Positions 7,405-12,605 of a stretch of 34,227 nucleotides of DNA are shown here, piece by piece (within the stretch, counting starts at the first letter, position 1; each line of letters opens with the position of its first letter). Source of the stretch: a virus; IMG/VR virus record IMGVR_UViG_3300030380_005378, positions 1-34,227 of that record; one strand, given 5' to 3'. A program made the position numbers and the translations under genes. Below the pieces are notes generated by a model. It ran no database searches and had not been told where the DNA came from. It saw only the letters and a program-made list of their open reading frames with translations.

Positions 7405-7671
7405 TTAGTCCTCTACTGATGCTGAGAAGTCGTCTGAGTAGTCTTCAGCGGCGGAATCGAAGTCTGCCTCTGTGGGGTAGTCCCAGTTCCAAGACCCATA
7501 ACCGTCTTCTTTCATTTGACCTGCATCGACGTTGCCGCTCCTGACAAATCTATCGAGGTCATCTTCATCTGCGTCGATAGGGACATTTATGTACATCTCG
7601 TAATCTGATTCTGATGTGGCGGTAATACGCATGGTTTTGTGGGTTTTTTGTGTGATGTATTTGCCTGGCAT
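7405..7671 (-). CDS. Small acidic protein of the conjugation cassette
   Basis: An 88-residue protein lying between the modifier and the E1 gene. It has a basic start (MPGKYITQKTHKTMRITATS) and a strongly acidic second half (DADEDDLDRF, then a D/E/S-rich end). No family is recognised. It could be an adaptor or a substrate of the modifier, which is only inferred from position. A GGAG lies about eight bases before the ATG at 7671; an internal ATG (residue 14, MRITATSES) is an alternative start. The ribosome site lies in the loop of an imperfect hairpin. Confidence 0.65.
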   Translation of the reverse strand: MPGKYITQKTHKTMRITATSESDYEMYINVPIDADEDDLDRFVRSGNVDAGQMKEDGYGSWNWDYPTEADFDSAAEDYSDDFSASVED

Positions 7672-7672
7672 A

Positions 7673-7695
7673 GTTGTTCTCCGTTTTTGAATAAC
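7673..7695 (-). promoter_or_regulatory. Imperfect RBS hairpin, possible CsrA site
   Basis: Minus strand GTTATTC/GAACAAC pair with one mismatch and enclose a 9-base loop AAAAACGGA, placing ACGGA (the ANGGA form bound by CsrA/RsmA) at the ribosome binding site of the gene starting at 7671. Weak alone; listed because of the pattern at other starts. Confidence 0.3.
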
Positions 7696-7808
7696 CCGCC
7701 TTCGACCACACGGACGGGAACGTGCTTAGCTGACCTCTACCTGCAAGACTTAAGCAAAAAGGTATTGGCCTCGGTCTTATTAGTCCCACCTTCGACCACA
7801 CGGGTGGG
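7695..7808 (-). repeat. Two copies of a hairpin element (core CCTTCGACCACAC)
   Basis: Copy 1 at 7695-7718 and copy 2 at 7785-7808 share the core and differ mainly by compensating changes in the stem (CCCGCC with GGACGGG; CCCACC with GGTGGG). A looser third element at 8872-8897 (GCCCC...GACCACAGGTGGGGC) lies before the gene starting at 8835. Conserved loop with covarying stem suggests a functional RNA or a protein-binding DNA site. Confidence 0.5.
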
Positions 7809-8025
7809 GCGTGTTGCAAGGGCTGGGTATTGCGCCCCGGTCTGATTGGTGGGGGCAAAGCGGAGATCGACCAGATTGGCTGCTCTAACCAAGGGGGACA
7901 GCACGTCATCTGACCCATTCTTTTTGACCTTGTGACCAACTGAATATCACAAGGGGAGATAAAGGTCGGATGTCTCCGCTCACCCGACCCAAGATGCCCC
8001 CTAATTTGTGGGTCAGGGCAACTGA

Positions 8026-8241
8026 TTAGTTACCCTTAGCACCTTGTGAGACCACAACGCGGTCTCCATCAGTCAGCGCATAGTCACGCGACTGAGGCGA
8101 ACCACTAACAGCGATAGCTTCGCTGCCGTTTGGCTCGATGGATGCTGCTGCCAGCGCGTCAGCAACCGTTGCACCTTCGTTCAGGGCAACCTCGGTTACG
8201 GCGCCAGGAACTCGGATGACTTTCACGAATAACTCGGACAT
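8026..8241 (-). CDS. Ubiquitin-like beta-grasp modifier protein
   Basis: A 71-residue protein with the beta-grasp layout of ThiS/MoaD/ubiquitin: two N-terminal strands (ELFVKVIRVPGAVTEVALN), a helix (TVADALAAAS), a short strand region (SEAIAVSG) and a closing strand ALTDGDRVVVSQGAKGN. TDGD before the last strand is the usual turn of small sulfur-carrier and modifier proteins. The C-terminus is GAKGN and not GG; trimming of one residue by the JAMM protease would leave a terminal glycine. Genome context (E1-, JAMM- and E2-like genes downstream) favours a protein modifier over a sulfur carrier. Its ribosome site is in the loop of a perfect GATAC/GTATC hairpin, so translation is likely controlled. 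Confidence 0.82.
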   Translation of the reverse strand: MSELFVKVIRVPGAVTEVALNEGATVADALAAASIEPNGSEAIAVSGSPQSRDYALTDGDRVVVSQGAKGN

Positions 8242-8244
8242 GGT

Positions 8245-8259
8245 GATACCTCCTGTATC
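8245..8259 (-). promoter_or_regulatory. RBS hairpin of the modifier gene, candidate CsrA site
   Basis: Minus strand GATAC-AGGAG-GTATC: 5-bp perfect stem, loop AGGAG, three bases before the ATG at 8241. Same geometry as the hairpins at 3398-3412 and 10265-10281, but with a different stem sequence. Keeping pairing while the bases change suggests the structure matters. Confidence 0.55.
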
Positions 8260-8281
8260 TACGTGGCGATTAAGGGAGTCA

Positions 8282-8308
8282 GGAACTTAGTGCCACGGAC
8301 TAAGCTCC
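8282..8308 (-). other. Intergenic hairpin between 8317-8835 gene and modifier gene
   Basis: GGAACTTAGT (8282-8291) pairs with ACTAAGCTCC (8299-8308), ten pairs with one mismatch that becomes G-U in minus-strand RNA; loop of seven bases. There is no T-run after it, so it is probably not a classical terminator; it may stabilise or be cleaved from the downstream modifier mRNA. Confidence 0.5.
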
Positions 8309-8316
8309 AGTAATTT

Positions 8317-8835
8317 CTAAGTCAGACGCATGACTGCGTAGAAGATGACCAGTGCCATTGACGTACCGATAAGAGAGCCAAGGTACTGGTGCACAAAATC
8401 TGATCGCTTCTGTTTCAACGCAGTCAAAGGCTCAAGGGTCTTGTACTCACTTACAGCTGCGCGCAGGTTCTCTGTCAGTTCCGACTGTGCGTCTGCCACA
8501 CTGGATGTACGACGCAAGCGATAGGCATCTGCCTTTTTGGTGTTGTGAACTTTGATCTTTTTGTATTCGGCAAGCGTGGAGATGCGATACTTGTCGTCGC
8601 CAATGCGAGTCCAGTACCCTTTGCTCAAGCAACTTGAGCTGACCCACGCACGCAGCTCGACACGGTTCTTCGGCTGCTTCATGTCAACCGCTGGGATCAT
8701 CCTGTGTACCTGAGCCAGAGTCGCTTCGCCGCCTAATGCATCCATGATCTGATAGAGCTGGTGCGCCCGACCTGATACTCGTGGTGGCACTGGGGCCAAC
8801 TCCTGACTGTGTCTTTTAATTTGGGTTACACCCAT
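8317..8835 (-). CDS. Winged-helix-like protein with C-terminal membrane anchor
   Basis: A 172-residue protein immediately upstream of the modifier gene. Residues 20-95 look like a winged helix domain (LYQIMDALGGEATLAQVHRMIP, then a helix and a YWTRIGDDKYRIS wing). Residues 100-145 are polar helices, and the last 25 residues (SLIGTSMALVIFYAVMRLT) form one membrane segment at the extreme C-terminus, as in tail-anchored proteins. It could place a nucleic-acid- or protein-binding domain at the membrane, possibly in connection with the conjugation cassette. The ribosome site AGGAG lies in a UUUC/GAAA hairpin. Function unknown. Confidence 0.7.
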   Translation of the reverse strand: MGVTQIKRHSQELAPVPPRVSGRAHQLYQIMDALGGEATLAQVHRMIPAVDMKQPKNRVELRAWVSSSCLSKGYWTRIGDDKYRISTLAEYKKIKVHNTKKADAYRLRRTSSVADAQSELTENLRAAVSEYKTLEPLTALKQKRSDFVHQYLGSLIGTSMALVIFYAVMRLT

Positions 8836-9037
8836 GACTGGTTTCTCCTGAAAGTTTTTGTGTGAGTGAGTGCCCCGTTGGTGACCACAGGTGGGGCAAA
8901 CCTGCAGAACGACTGACTAAGTCGTCCTCTGTTTGATTGAGGAGAAGTATTTGGGTCAGCACTTTCGTCCAATACCTTCTCGCCCAATCACTCAGGTCTT
9001 TCCGATACAAAATTCTGTTAACAGCTTCGATGCTCAT
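8816..9037 (-). CDS. Small unknown protein
   Basis: A 73-residue protein. Residues 1-45 (MSIEAVNRILYRKDLSDWAR onward, with many Leu and Trp) are clearly protein-like; the last 28 residues read through the hairpin element at 8872-8897 and look unstructured. The ATG at 9037 overlaps the upstream stop as ATGA and has GGAG six bases before it. Its end overlaps the start of the next gene by 20 bases. Function unknown. Confidence 0.6.
   Translation of the reverse strand: MSIEAVNRILYRKDLSDWARRYWTKVLTQILLLNQTEDDLVSRSAGLPHLWSPTGHSLTQKLSGETSHGCNPN
8842..8853 (-). promoter_or_regulatory. RBS mini-hairpin, possible CsrA site
   Basis: Minus strand TTTC-AGGA-GAAA: a 4-bp stem closing an AGGA tetraloop at the ribosome binding site of the gene starting at 8835. 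Weakly stable by itself but matches the pattern at other left-arm starts. Confidence 0.35.
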
Positions 9038-9243
9038 ACGGTTCTCCAGACCCAAAGCACGCCGTCTATTTTTCTTTGGCTACCTCTACGGTCTAAGCGC
9101 TCCAGTGCACGCTTAACACCTACAGTGGTCTTCACGTTCTCTGTCTTTACGCCTTCGTGTAGTTCCAAGGTCTCAGCTATCTCTGCGTATCTCTTCTCGC
9201 GTAAGGGCAAACCTCTGGGAGGTATTGGGTCCGTGGTAAACAT
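9034..9243 (-). CDS. Small helix-turn-helix-like protein
   Basis: A 69-residue basic protein. REKRYAEIAETLELHEGVKT and VGVKRALERLDRRG have the spacing of a small winged-helix domain, so DNA binding is plausible. The ATG at 9243 follows TGGAG and lies three bases after the upstream stop; a longer frame from 9336 would overlap the previous gene and has no ribosome site. It is a candidate regulator of the left arm; no target is known. Confidence 0.6.
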   Translation of the reverse strand: MFTTDPIPPRGLPLREKRYAEIAETLELHEGVKTENVKTTVGVKRALERLDRRGSQRKIDGVLWVWRTV

Positions 9244-9245
9244 GG

Positions 9246-9608
9246 TCACGCTCCATAAAAATGTAGATCGAATGAGTAATACGGCTCGGTGTGACCCCAA
9301 GGCCCACGAACCTCCATAGATGTACCGATAGCCCACTCATGTGGGCCTGCTTCAAACATCACGCACCACGCGTCGCTTCCTGTTACCTGCTTTGTTTGCT
9401 CTGGTGACATCAAAGAAATCTCGATGTCTGTGTTGTAGTGACGGAACTCAGGGCACTCGCGTACTGCTTTAACTAGTGCGACGTGGAAACCTTTAGCTGC
9501 ATCCTCAGTGGTGGTGTAAGCGCTGCCGTCGTAGTCGATGTCGAATACGTCTTGTATCTCGTCTAGGGCCTTGTCTCTGCTCCAAACTAGCTGTTGAACT
9601 GTGATCAT
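9246..9608 (-). CDS. Unknown protein, first gene after the terminator
   Basis: A 120-residue soluble protein (MITVQQLVWSRDKALDEIQD start, WAIGTSMEVRGPWG near the end). No family recognised. The ATG at 9608 follows AGGAGGACAA; an upstream frame start at 9647 overlaps the terminator hairpin and is rejected. It is the first gene after the terminator at 9649-9676, so it may be expressed by read-through or from an unseen promoter. Confidence 0.7.
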   Translation of the reverse strand: MITVQQLVWSRDKALDEIQDVFDIDYDGSAYTTTEDAAKGFHVALVKAVRECPEFRHYNTDIEISLMSPEQTKQVTGSDAWCVMFEAGPHEWAIGTSMEVRGPWGHTEPYYSFDLHFYGA

Positions 9609-9642
9609 TTGTCCTCCTGGCACATCGCGTTCCCGGCGGGGA

Positions 9643-9676
9643 AACAAAAAAGGGGATGACCGAAGCCATCCCCTTT
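9643..9676 (-). terminator. Intrinsic terminator, minus strand
   Basis: Minus-strand RNA folds as GGGGAUGGC-UUCG-GUCAUCCCC, a nine-pair stem with a C(UUCG)G loop, followed by UUUUUUGUUU. It ends transcription after the gene at 9683-10264 and splits the left arm into two units. Confidence 0.85.
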
Positions 9677-9682
9677 GGTTAG

Positions 9683-10264
9683 TTACGCTGCTGCGCGTTC
9701 ACGCATAGCTTTGAGTGCTGCCTTGGGATCAGGGCGCGATAGCTTCTCTGCAATCTCGTCCATCTCCACCTCAGCATCGGCATAGCTCGTACACTTGCGC
9801 TCGTTTACCCACTCGTCGTCGATAAGCTCGGACGGGTTGAAGTAATACAAGTCGAAGTCCAAGCCCTCGACGCACTGCAGCATGTTGGCAACCACCACGT
9901 ACAGCTGGTTGAAGTCAGCGTCGACAACGTCTCGTACATGCTCAAGCTCACAAGACACACCCACCAACTCGCGGGTGTACTCGGTCGGATCGCAGCCATA
10001 TACCTCGTCGGGCAGGTTGATGCTGTTGTGCAACTTACGTGCGTTCCAGCAGACCTTGTCCATCAAGTCCTGAACGAAGCTCAGGATCTGGATAGGGATG
10101 TAGCTGCTGTCTTCGTCAAGGGATTCGGCGAAGGCTTGGAACAACTTGTCGTCAAGGTTGCCGGCAAAGTTGTCAATGTGTCGGGCGACTTCTGCTTTCT
10201 TACCCTTGCGGTCGCACAAGGCGTCGATGGCTGAAGGGATAAAGGTGTGATTGTCTGTGGTCAT
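9683..10264 (-). CDS. Unknown helical protein, directly before the terminator
   Basis: A 193-residue acidic, helical protein with a few scattered cysteines; it begins MTTDNHTFIPSAIDALCDRK and ends KAALKAMRERAAA. No recognised family. Its ribosome binding site AGGAGG is inside a perfect TAGTAC/GTACTA hairpin, and two copies of the 21-bp dyad lie about 95-130 bases upstream. With the terminator just after it, this may be a separately controlled, strongly expressed early gene. Confidence 0.75.
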   Translation of the reverse strand: MTTDNHTFIPSAIDALCDRKGKKAEVARHIDNFAGNLDDKLFQAFAESLDEDSSYIPIQILSFVQDLMDKVCWNARKLHNSINLPDEVYGCDPTEYTRELVGVSCELEHVRDVVDADFNQLYVVVANMLQCVEGLDFDLYYFNPSELIDDEWVNERKCTSYADAEVEMDEIAEKLSRPDPKAALKAMRERAAA

Positions 10265-10281
10265 TAGTACCTCCTGTACTA
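10265..10281 (-). promoter_or_regulatory. RBS hairpin, strongest candidate CsrA site
   Basis: Minus strand TAGTAC-AGGAG-GTACTA: six perfect pairs and a five-base loop that is the ribosome binding site of the ATG at 10264. The GUACAGGA string resembles the CsrA consensus RUACARGGAUGU, one base shorter. In the folded form the ribosome site would be both structured and open to CsrA. Confidence 0.6.
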
Positions 10282-10334
10282 CCTGTGAATGTTGAGAGCG
10301 TCATGCTCAAAGAGTTAACCGACTGCTGCCCGAT

Positions 10335-10514
10335 CTAGAGGGCAGCTTGCTCATCGCAAATAGTACTGTCGGTATTAGTACCATTGCTAATATCAGAAAG
10401 CAAACAAGATATGGACAGATCGTCGTCATGTAACTCCAGTGGGGTGTACTCTGTGACAAGCGGCCAATGCTCTTGGTGCAAATCTAGTGGCTGGTATACG
10501 TAGTCTATGGTCAT
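10335..10514 (-). CDS. Short unknown protein (59 aa)
   Basis: Begins MTIDYVYQPLDLHQEHWPLV and is acidic. It has a good ribosome site (AAGGAG, eight bases before the ATG at 10514) and follows the small membrane protein gene by 17 bases. The last third is encoded by the two overlapping 21-bp dyads (10359-10394), so this DNA is either both coding and regulatory or the frame is fortuitous. Function unknown. Confidence 0.5.
   Translation of the reverse strand: MTIDYVYQPLDLHQEHWPLVTEYTPLELHDDDLSISCLLSDISNGTNTDSTICDEQAAL
10359..10394 (-). promoter_or_regulatory. Two overlapping copies of the 21-bp dyad
   Basis: 10359-10379 and 10374-10394, read on the minus strand, match AATAKTAGC-n4-GTACTATT with two to four changes each. 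They share six bases. They lie upstream of the 9683-10264 gene but inside the preceding short ORF. A paired operator of this kind suggests cooperative binding. Confidence 0.5.
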
Positions 10515-10531
10515 AGGTCAGTCTCCTTGGT

Positions 10532-10684
10532 CTAAGGTTTGCGGCACTTTATCCACAGGACAAAGCTGCCAATTAAGAAAATAAAGATCGCGAGATAGAA
10601 CGTCGCTTGTATCAGGCCAATTGCAATGGGCAGCATTAACAAGGTCAGTACTACAGCGATCAGGAATATGAAGAACTGTTTCAT
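10532..10684 (-). CDS. Small two-helix membrane protein (50 aa)
   Basis: Begins MKQFFIFLIAVVLTLLMLPI, has a second hydrophobic helix (FYLAIFIFLIGSFVLWI) and a basic end KCRKP. TAAGG lies seven bases before the ATG at 10684 and the gene starts ten bases after the upstream stop. It resembles small phage inner-membrane proteins used against superinfection or as holin-like peptides, but the role is not known. Confidence 0.7.
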   Translation of the reverse strand: MKQFFIFLIAVVLTLLMLPIAIGLIQATFYLAIFIFLIGSFVLWIKCRKP

Positions 10685-10693
10685 ATTTAGGCC

Positions 10694-10951
10694 TTACATT
10701 TTGTTGCGCATTTCGTTTTGCATGTGCTGGTAAAATTGCTCTTCGCGAAACATGTACCAATAGAGAGCAGCGACAGTTTGAGGGTGGACGGTCTGAGCTT
10801 TAGTGCCACGAGCTTCGGCTCTACGGTCGAGTTGCCACTGCGTCATTGCTTGTGGTACGAGGAACGACCAGCACCATTCGATGTCCTCGATGGTGGTTTT
10901 TGTTAGCTCTTCTTCGACGCACTCAATTCGATGTGTATATACAAGTTCCAT
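10694..10951 (-). CDS. Small unknown protein
   Basis: An 85-residue helical protein rich in Glu, Gln and Trp (IEDIEWCWSFLVPQAMTQWQ). The ATG at 10951 shares one base with the upstream stop and follows GGAGG by seven bases. No family recognised. Confidence 0.7.
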   Translation of the reverse strand: MELVYTHRIECVEEELTKTTIEDIEWCWSFLVPQAMTQWQLDRRAEARGTKAQTVHPQTVAALYWYMFREEQFYQHMQNEMRNKM

Positions 10952-11190
10952 TACGCAGCCTCCGTCAGGTCAAAGGTTAGTTGTTCGGGCACATTAGGAC
11001 TACGAACTAAGGTCCAGCCTCTAGTGTCTATGTACCCTCGCATCTCAAGAGCTGCAGCTGCGAACAATGCTTCGGGTGTAGTCAGCCTTTTATTTAGGCG
11101 ATAGACAGCTCCGTCTGTAGCTAAGGCCCATAAACTACGGTCCTTGGTCCTTTGTCTACCGAGTCGGCATGAAGTGATGGAAATGGTCAT
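10951..11190 (-). CDS. Small unknown protein next to the repeat region
   Basis: A 79-residue protein beginning MTISITSCRLGRQRTKDRSL, with an alpha/beta pattern. The ATG at 11190 follows GGAG (within GGAGCTTTCC, a small dyad). It is the first gene downstream of the iteron-like region on the minus strand, the place where origin-binding proteins are often encoded, but it shows no DNA-binding motif I recognise. Confidence 0.7.
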   Translation of the reverse strand: MTISITSCRLGRQRTKDRSLWALATDGAVYRLNKRLTTPEALFAAAALEMRGYIDTRGWTLVRSPNVPEQLTFDLTEAA

Positions 11191-11254
11191 GGAAAGCTCC
11201 GTTTTTGTAGTGAAAACATCAACGAAACCGACTGAGGCGAGCCTGCGAGCCGCA

Positions 11255-11615
11255 ATGTGTGCCAGATTTTGGGCTTGTGTGTCAGGTTTTTGGCAATGTG
11301 TGCCAGATTTTGGGGGTAATGTGTGCCAGATTTTGAGCTGTAAGTTATTGATTAGATTGAACTTAGTAAATGTGTGCCAGATTTTAGGGGGTTTTCAAAT
11401 TTAATTTGCATTTTAGTATGTTGTTTTTCTGAGATACGTCTTTGTAGAAAACAAAGTCGGAAAAAGGTGGCACACATGGCACACATGTGGGGAAATTGAG
11501 AGTAAATGTATAGGAATCAATGACTTAAGTGTGTGTCAGATTTTGAGATTTACGTGGCACACAGTTGGCACACATGGCTCTGAAGTGGCACACACTGGCA
11601 CACACTGGCACGCGC
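11255..11615. repeat. Iteron-like region: many GTGTGCCA / TGGCACAC repeats, possible origin
   Basis: A non-coding region (11191-11663). The left part has direct repeats of GTGTGCCAGATTTTGGG at 11257, 11298, 11321 and 11372, with a variant at 11277 (GTGTGTCAGG). The right part has the complement TGGCACAC at 11468, 11477, 11555, 11566, 11586 and 11596, a variant TGGCACGC at 11606, and one more left-type copy at 11531. The centre (11390-11460) is AT-rich. Opposed iteron arrays around an AT-rich core are typical of replication origins; an alternative is a repressor-binding array. Confidence 0.65.
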
Positions 11616-11663
11616 TGGTGGCGCACGTCAATTTACGGTGGGCAAAGGGCCGTAGCCCCTGAG

Positions 11664-11912
11664 CTAAGCTCGGTAGTTTATGTATTCGTCTGCGTCGACG
11701 AAGGCCGATACACCAGTTGACTCTTCGATAGCATCGATTGAGTCGTCCATGTCCATCACCATTAGGGTAATGATGCCGACCATGATGTCGGACGGGTTGT
11801 CCTTGGCGTATTGCACAGCTTTGGTGCCTAGTTCTTTAGCCTTGGCTATGTTGTCTTCGGTTACGTACTTGGTCTTTAGTGCCATTGCTTGGGTCTTTAG
11901 TTTACTGATCAT
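11664..11912 (-). CDS. Small unknown acidic protein with hydrophobic centre
   Basis: An 82-residue protein: an amphipathic helical N-terminus (MISKLKTQAMALKTKYVTED), a hydrophobic stretch SDIMVGIITLMVMDM and an acidic end. It could associate with membrane but lacks a clear full-length membrane span. Its start overlaps the upstream membrane gene by 11 bases with GAGG about nine bases before the ATG. Confidence 0.7.
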   Translation of the reverse strand: MISKLKTQAMALKTKYVTEDNIAKAKELGTKAVQYAKDNPSDIMVGIITLMVMDMDDSIDAIEESTGVSAFVDADEYINYRA

Positions 11913-12096
11913 TGTGAAGGTCCTCTTGGATTGAATAAGAAATGGTGATGCCAGCGCATGTGAGTAAGCCGATGGCGATGCCTGCGATTAGCGAGTTGAC
12001 TGAGAAGTATGGCTCGTAGCCTGCCCACTCAAGTCCGCCGATAAGTAGAGCGTTGATCAAGAAACCAACAAAGATAAGTGCTATGGATCGAATCAT
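11902..12096 (-). CDS. Small membrane protein, first gene of the left arm
   Basis: A 64-residue protein with two membrane helices (SIALIFVGFLINALLIGGL and SLIAGIAIGLLTCAGITISY) and a short polar tail. TAGGAG precedes the ATG at 12096. As the first gene after the divergent region it is probably expressed first. Early phage membrane proteins often act in superinfection exclusion, which is only a guess here. Confidence 0.75.
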   Translation of the reverse strand: MIRSIALIFVGFLINALLIGGLEWAGYEPYFSVNSLIAGIAIGLLTCAGITISYSIQEDLHNDQ

Positions 12097-12330
12097 GTCT
12101 ATCTCCTATGTAAAGACAAAGATCTATCCGACTACCGAGGAGCCTGCGACGAGGGGGTAACTACGGACAAGGTTCCAAGGGTCAAATAGCAAACAAGGTT
12201 CCATAATGCGAAACCGGGGACAGGGGGCGGGGAAATGGCGATGGGGGAGATAGTGCCTCAGCGATTTAGAACCTTAATTCCAAAAAAATTTTTCTAAAAA
12301 TTTTCCTGGGCACTTAGTCCCTTGTTTCTA
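12097..12330. promoter_or_regulatory. Divergent non-coding region between left and right arms
   Basis: About 260 bases separate the two arms. It has two direct copies of ACAAGGTTCCA (12167 and 12193, 26 bases apart), a G-rich stretch (12210-12250) and an A/T tract with runs of A and T at 12281-12304 that may act as an UP element or bend. No protein-like frame is seen. It must supply the promoters of the left arm; I could not pick a convincing one (a minus-strand TTGACC near 12184 is the best -35 seen). Confidence 0.45.
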
Positions 12331-12351
12331 AATAGTAGCAACAGTACTATT
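12322..12351 (+). promoter_or_regulatory. Right-arm promoter with embedded 21-bp dyad
   Basis: A -35-like TTGTTT (12322-12327), 17 bases, and a -10-like TACTAT (12345-12350). The dyad 12331-12351 (AATAGTAGC, AACA, GTACTATT) covers spacer and -10 box and begins three bases after the -35, the same geometry as at the primase promoter. Initiation would fall near 12357, on the ATG of the next gene. Confidence 0.5.
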
Positions 12352-12356
12352 GCGCG

Positions 12357-12605
12357 ATGACCTATATCAAAATGTTGTCGATAGAGGGCCTTGAATTCGC
12401 GATTTTGGGCACTGGCTCTCGCGGCGGCGGGGAAGAGGTACTGGTTTATGACGGCTATGCAGCGGAAAAAGTTGCAGATCTGTCTCGTTACGTTGAAGAG
12501 CTTGAAGACGCGGGGATGTTACACCTTGCGCCTATTTTCGTTTACCTAGACGAGGAAGTACGTGCAGAAATCTGCAGAACCGACCGTTGGAGAAGAGTCC
12601 ACTGA
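12357..12605 (+). CDS. Small unknown protein, first gene of the right arm
   Basis: An 82-residue acidic protein (MTYIKMLSIEGLEFAILGTG start, LSRYVEELEDAGMLHLAP in the middle). No ribosome binding site precedes the ATG at 12357, and the promoter geometry suggests a leaderless mRNA. An ATG at 12372 is an alternative. The last 44 bases overlap the terminase small subunit gene. It may be a regulator or a packaging accessory; no family is recognised. Confidence 0.55.
   Translation: MTYIKMLSIEGLEFAILGTGSRGGGEEVLVYDGYAAEKVADLSRYVEELEDAGMLHLAPIFVYLDEEVRAEICRTDRWRRVH

Larger units (their letters stand above)
7672..8025 (-). ncRNA. 354-base non-coding, hairpin-rich leader between modifier and 7405-7671 gene
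   Basis: No protein-like frame is seen on either strand; the longest frame here is rich in P, R, S and W and looks spurious. The stretch holds several inverted repeats: 7695-7718 and 7785-7808 (both with the core CCTTCGACCACAC on the plus strand and GG-rich closing stems), 7928-7954 (CCTTGTGA/TCACAAGG, 8 bp) and GGTCGG/CCGACC around 7965-7990. It is transcribed with the minus-strand operon and may be a structured leader or a processing region. No tRNA or known riboswitch is recognised, and no T-run makes any of them a clear terminator. Confidence 0.4.

Noticed and set aside
7565-7939. Open frame of 124 codons on the minus strand within the non-coding stretch
   Set aside because: Composition is rich in Pro, Arg, Ser and Trp, it overlaps the 7405-7671 gene in another frame, crosses several hairpins and has no ribosome binding site.
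7928-7954. CCTTGTGA/TCACAAGG dyad as a terminator
   Set aside because: No T-run follows on the minus strand; it reads TCAAAAAG after the stem.
7672-8025. tRNA gene or CRISPR array in the non-coding stretch
   Set aside because: No cloverleaf arms or T-loop GTTCRA pattern, and repeats are too few and unevenly spaced for an array.
6713-8241. Thiamin or molybdopterin synthesis genes (ThiF/ThiS, MoeB/MoaD)
   Set aside because: No other pathway gene is present, the E1 lacks the zinc cysteine pairs of MoeB, and E2-like and JAMM genes are adjacent.
11144-11404. Plus-strand frame over the repeat region
   Set aside because: Its sequence is translated iterons (repeated CARFWACVSGFW-like text), not a conserved protein.
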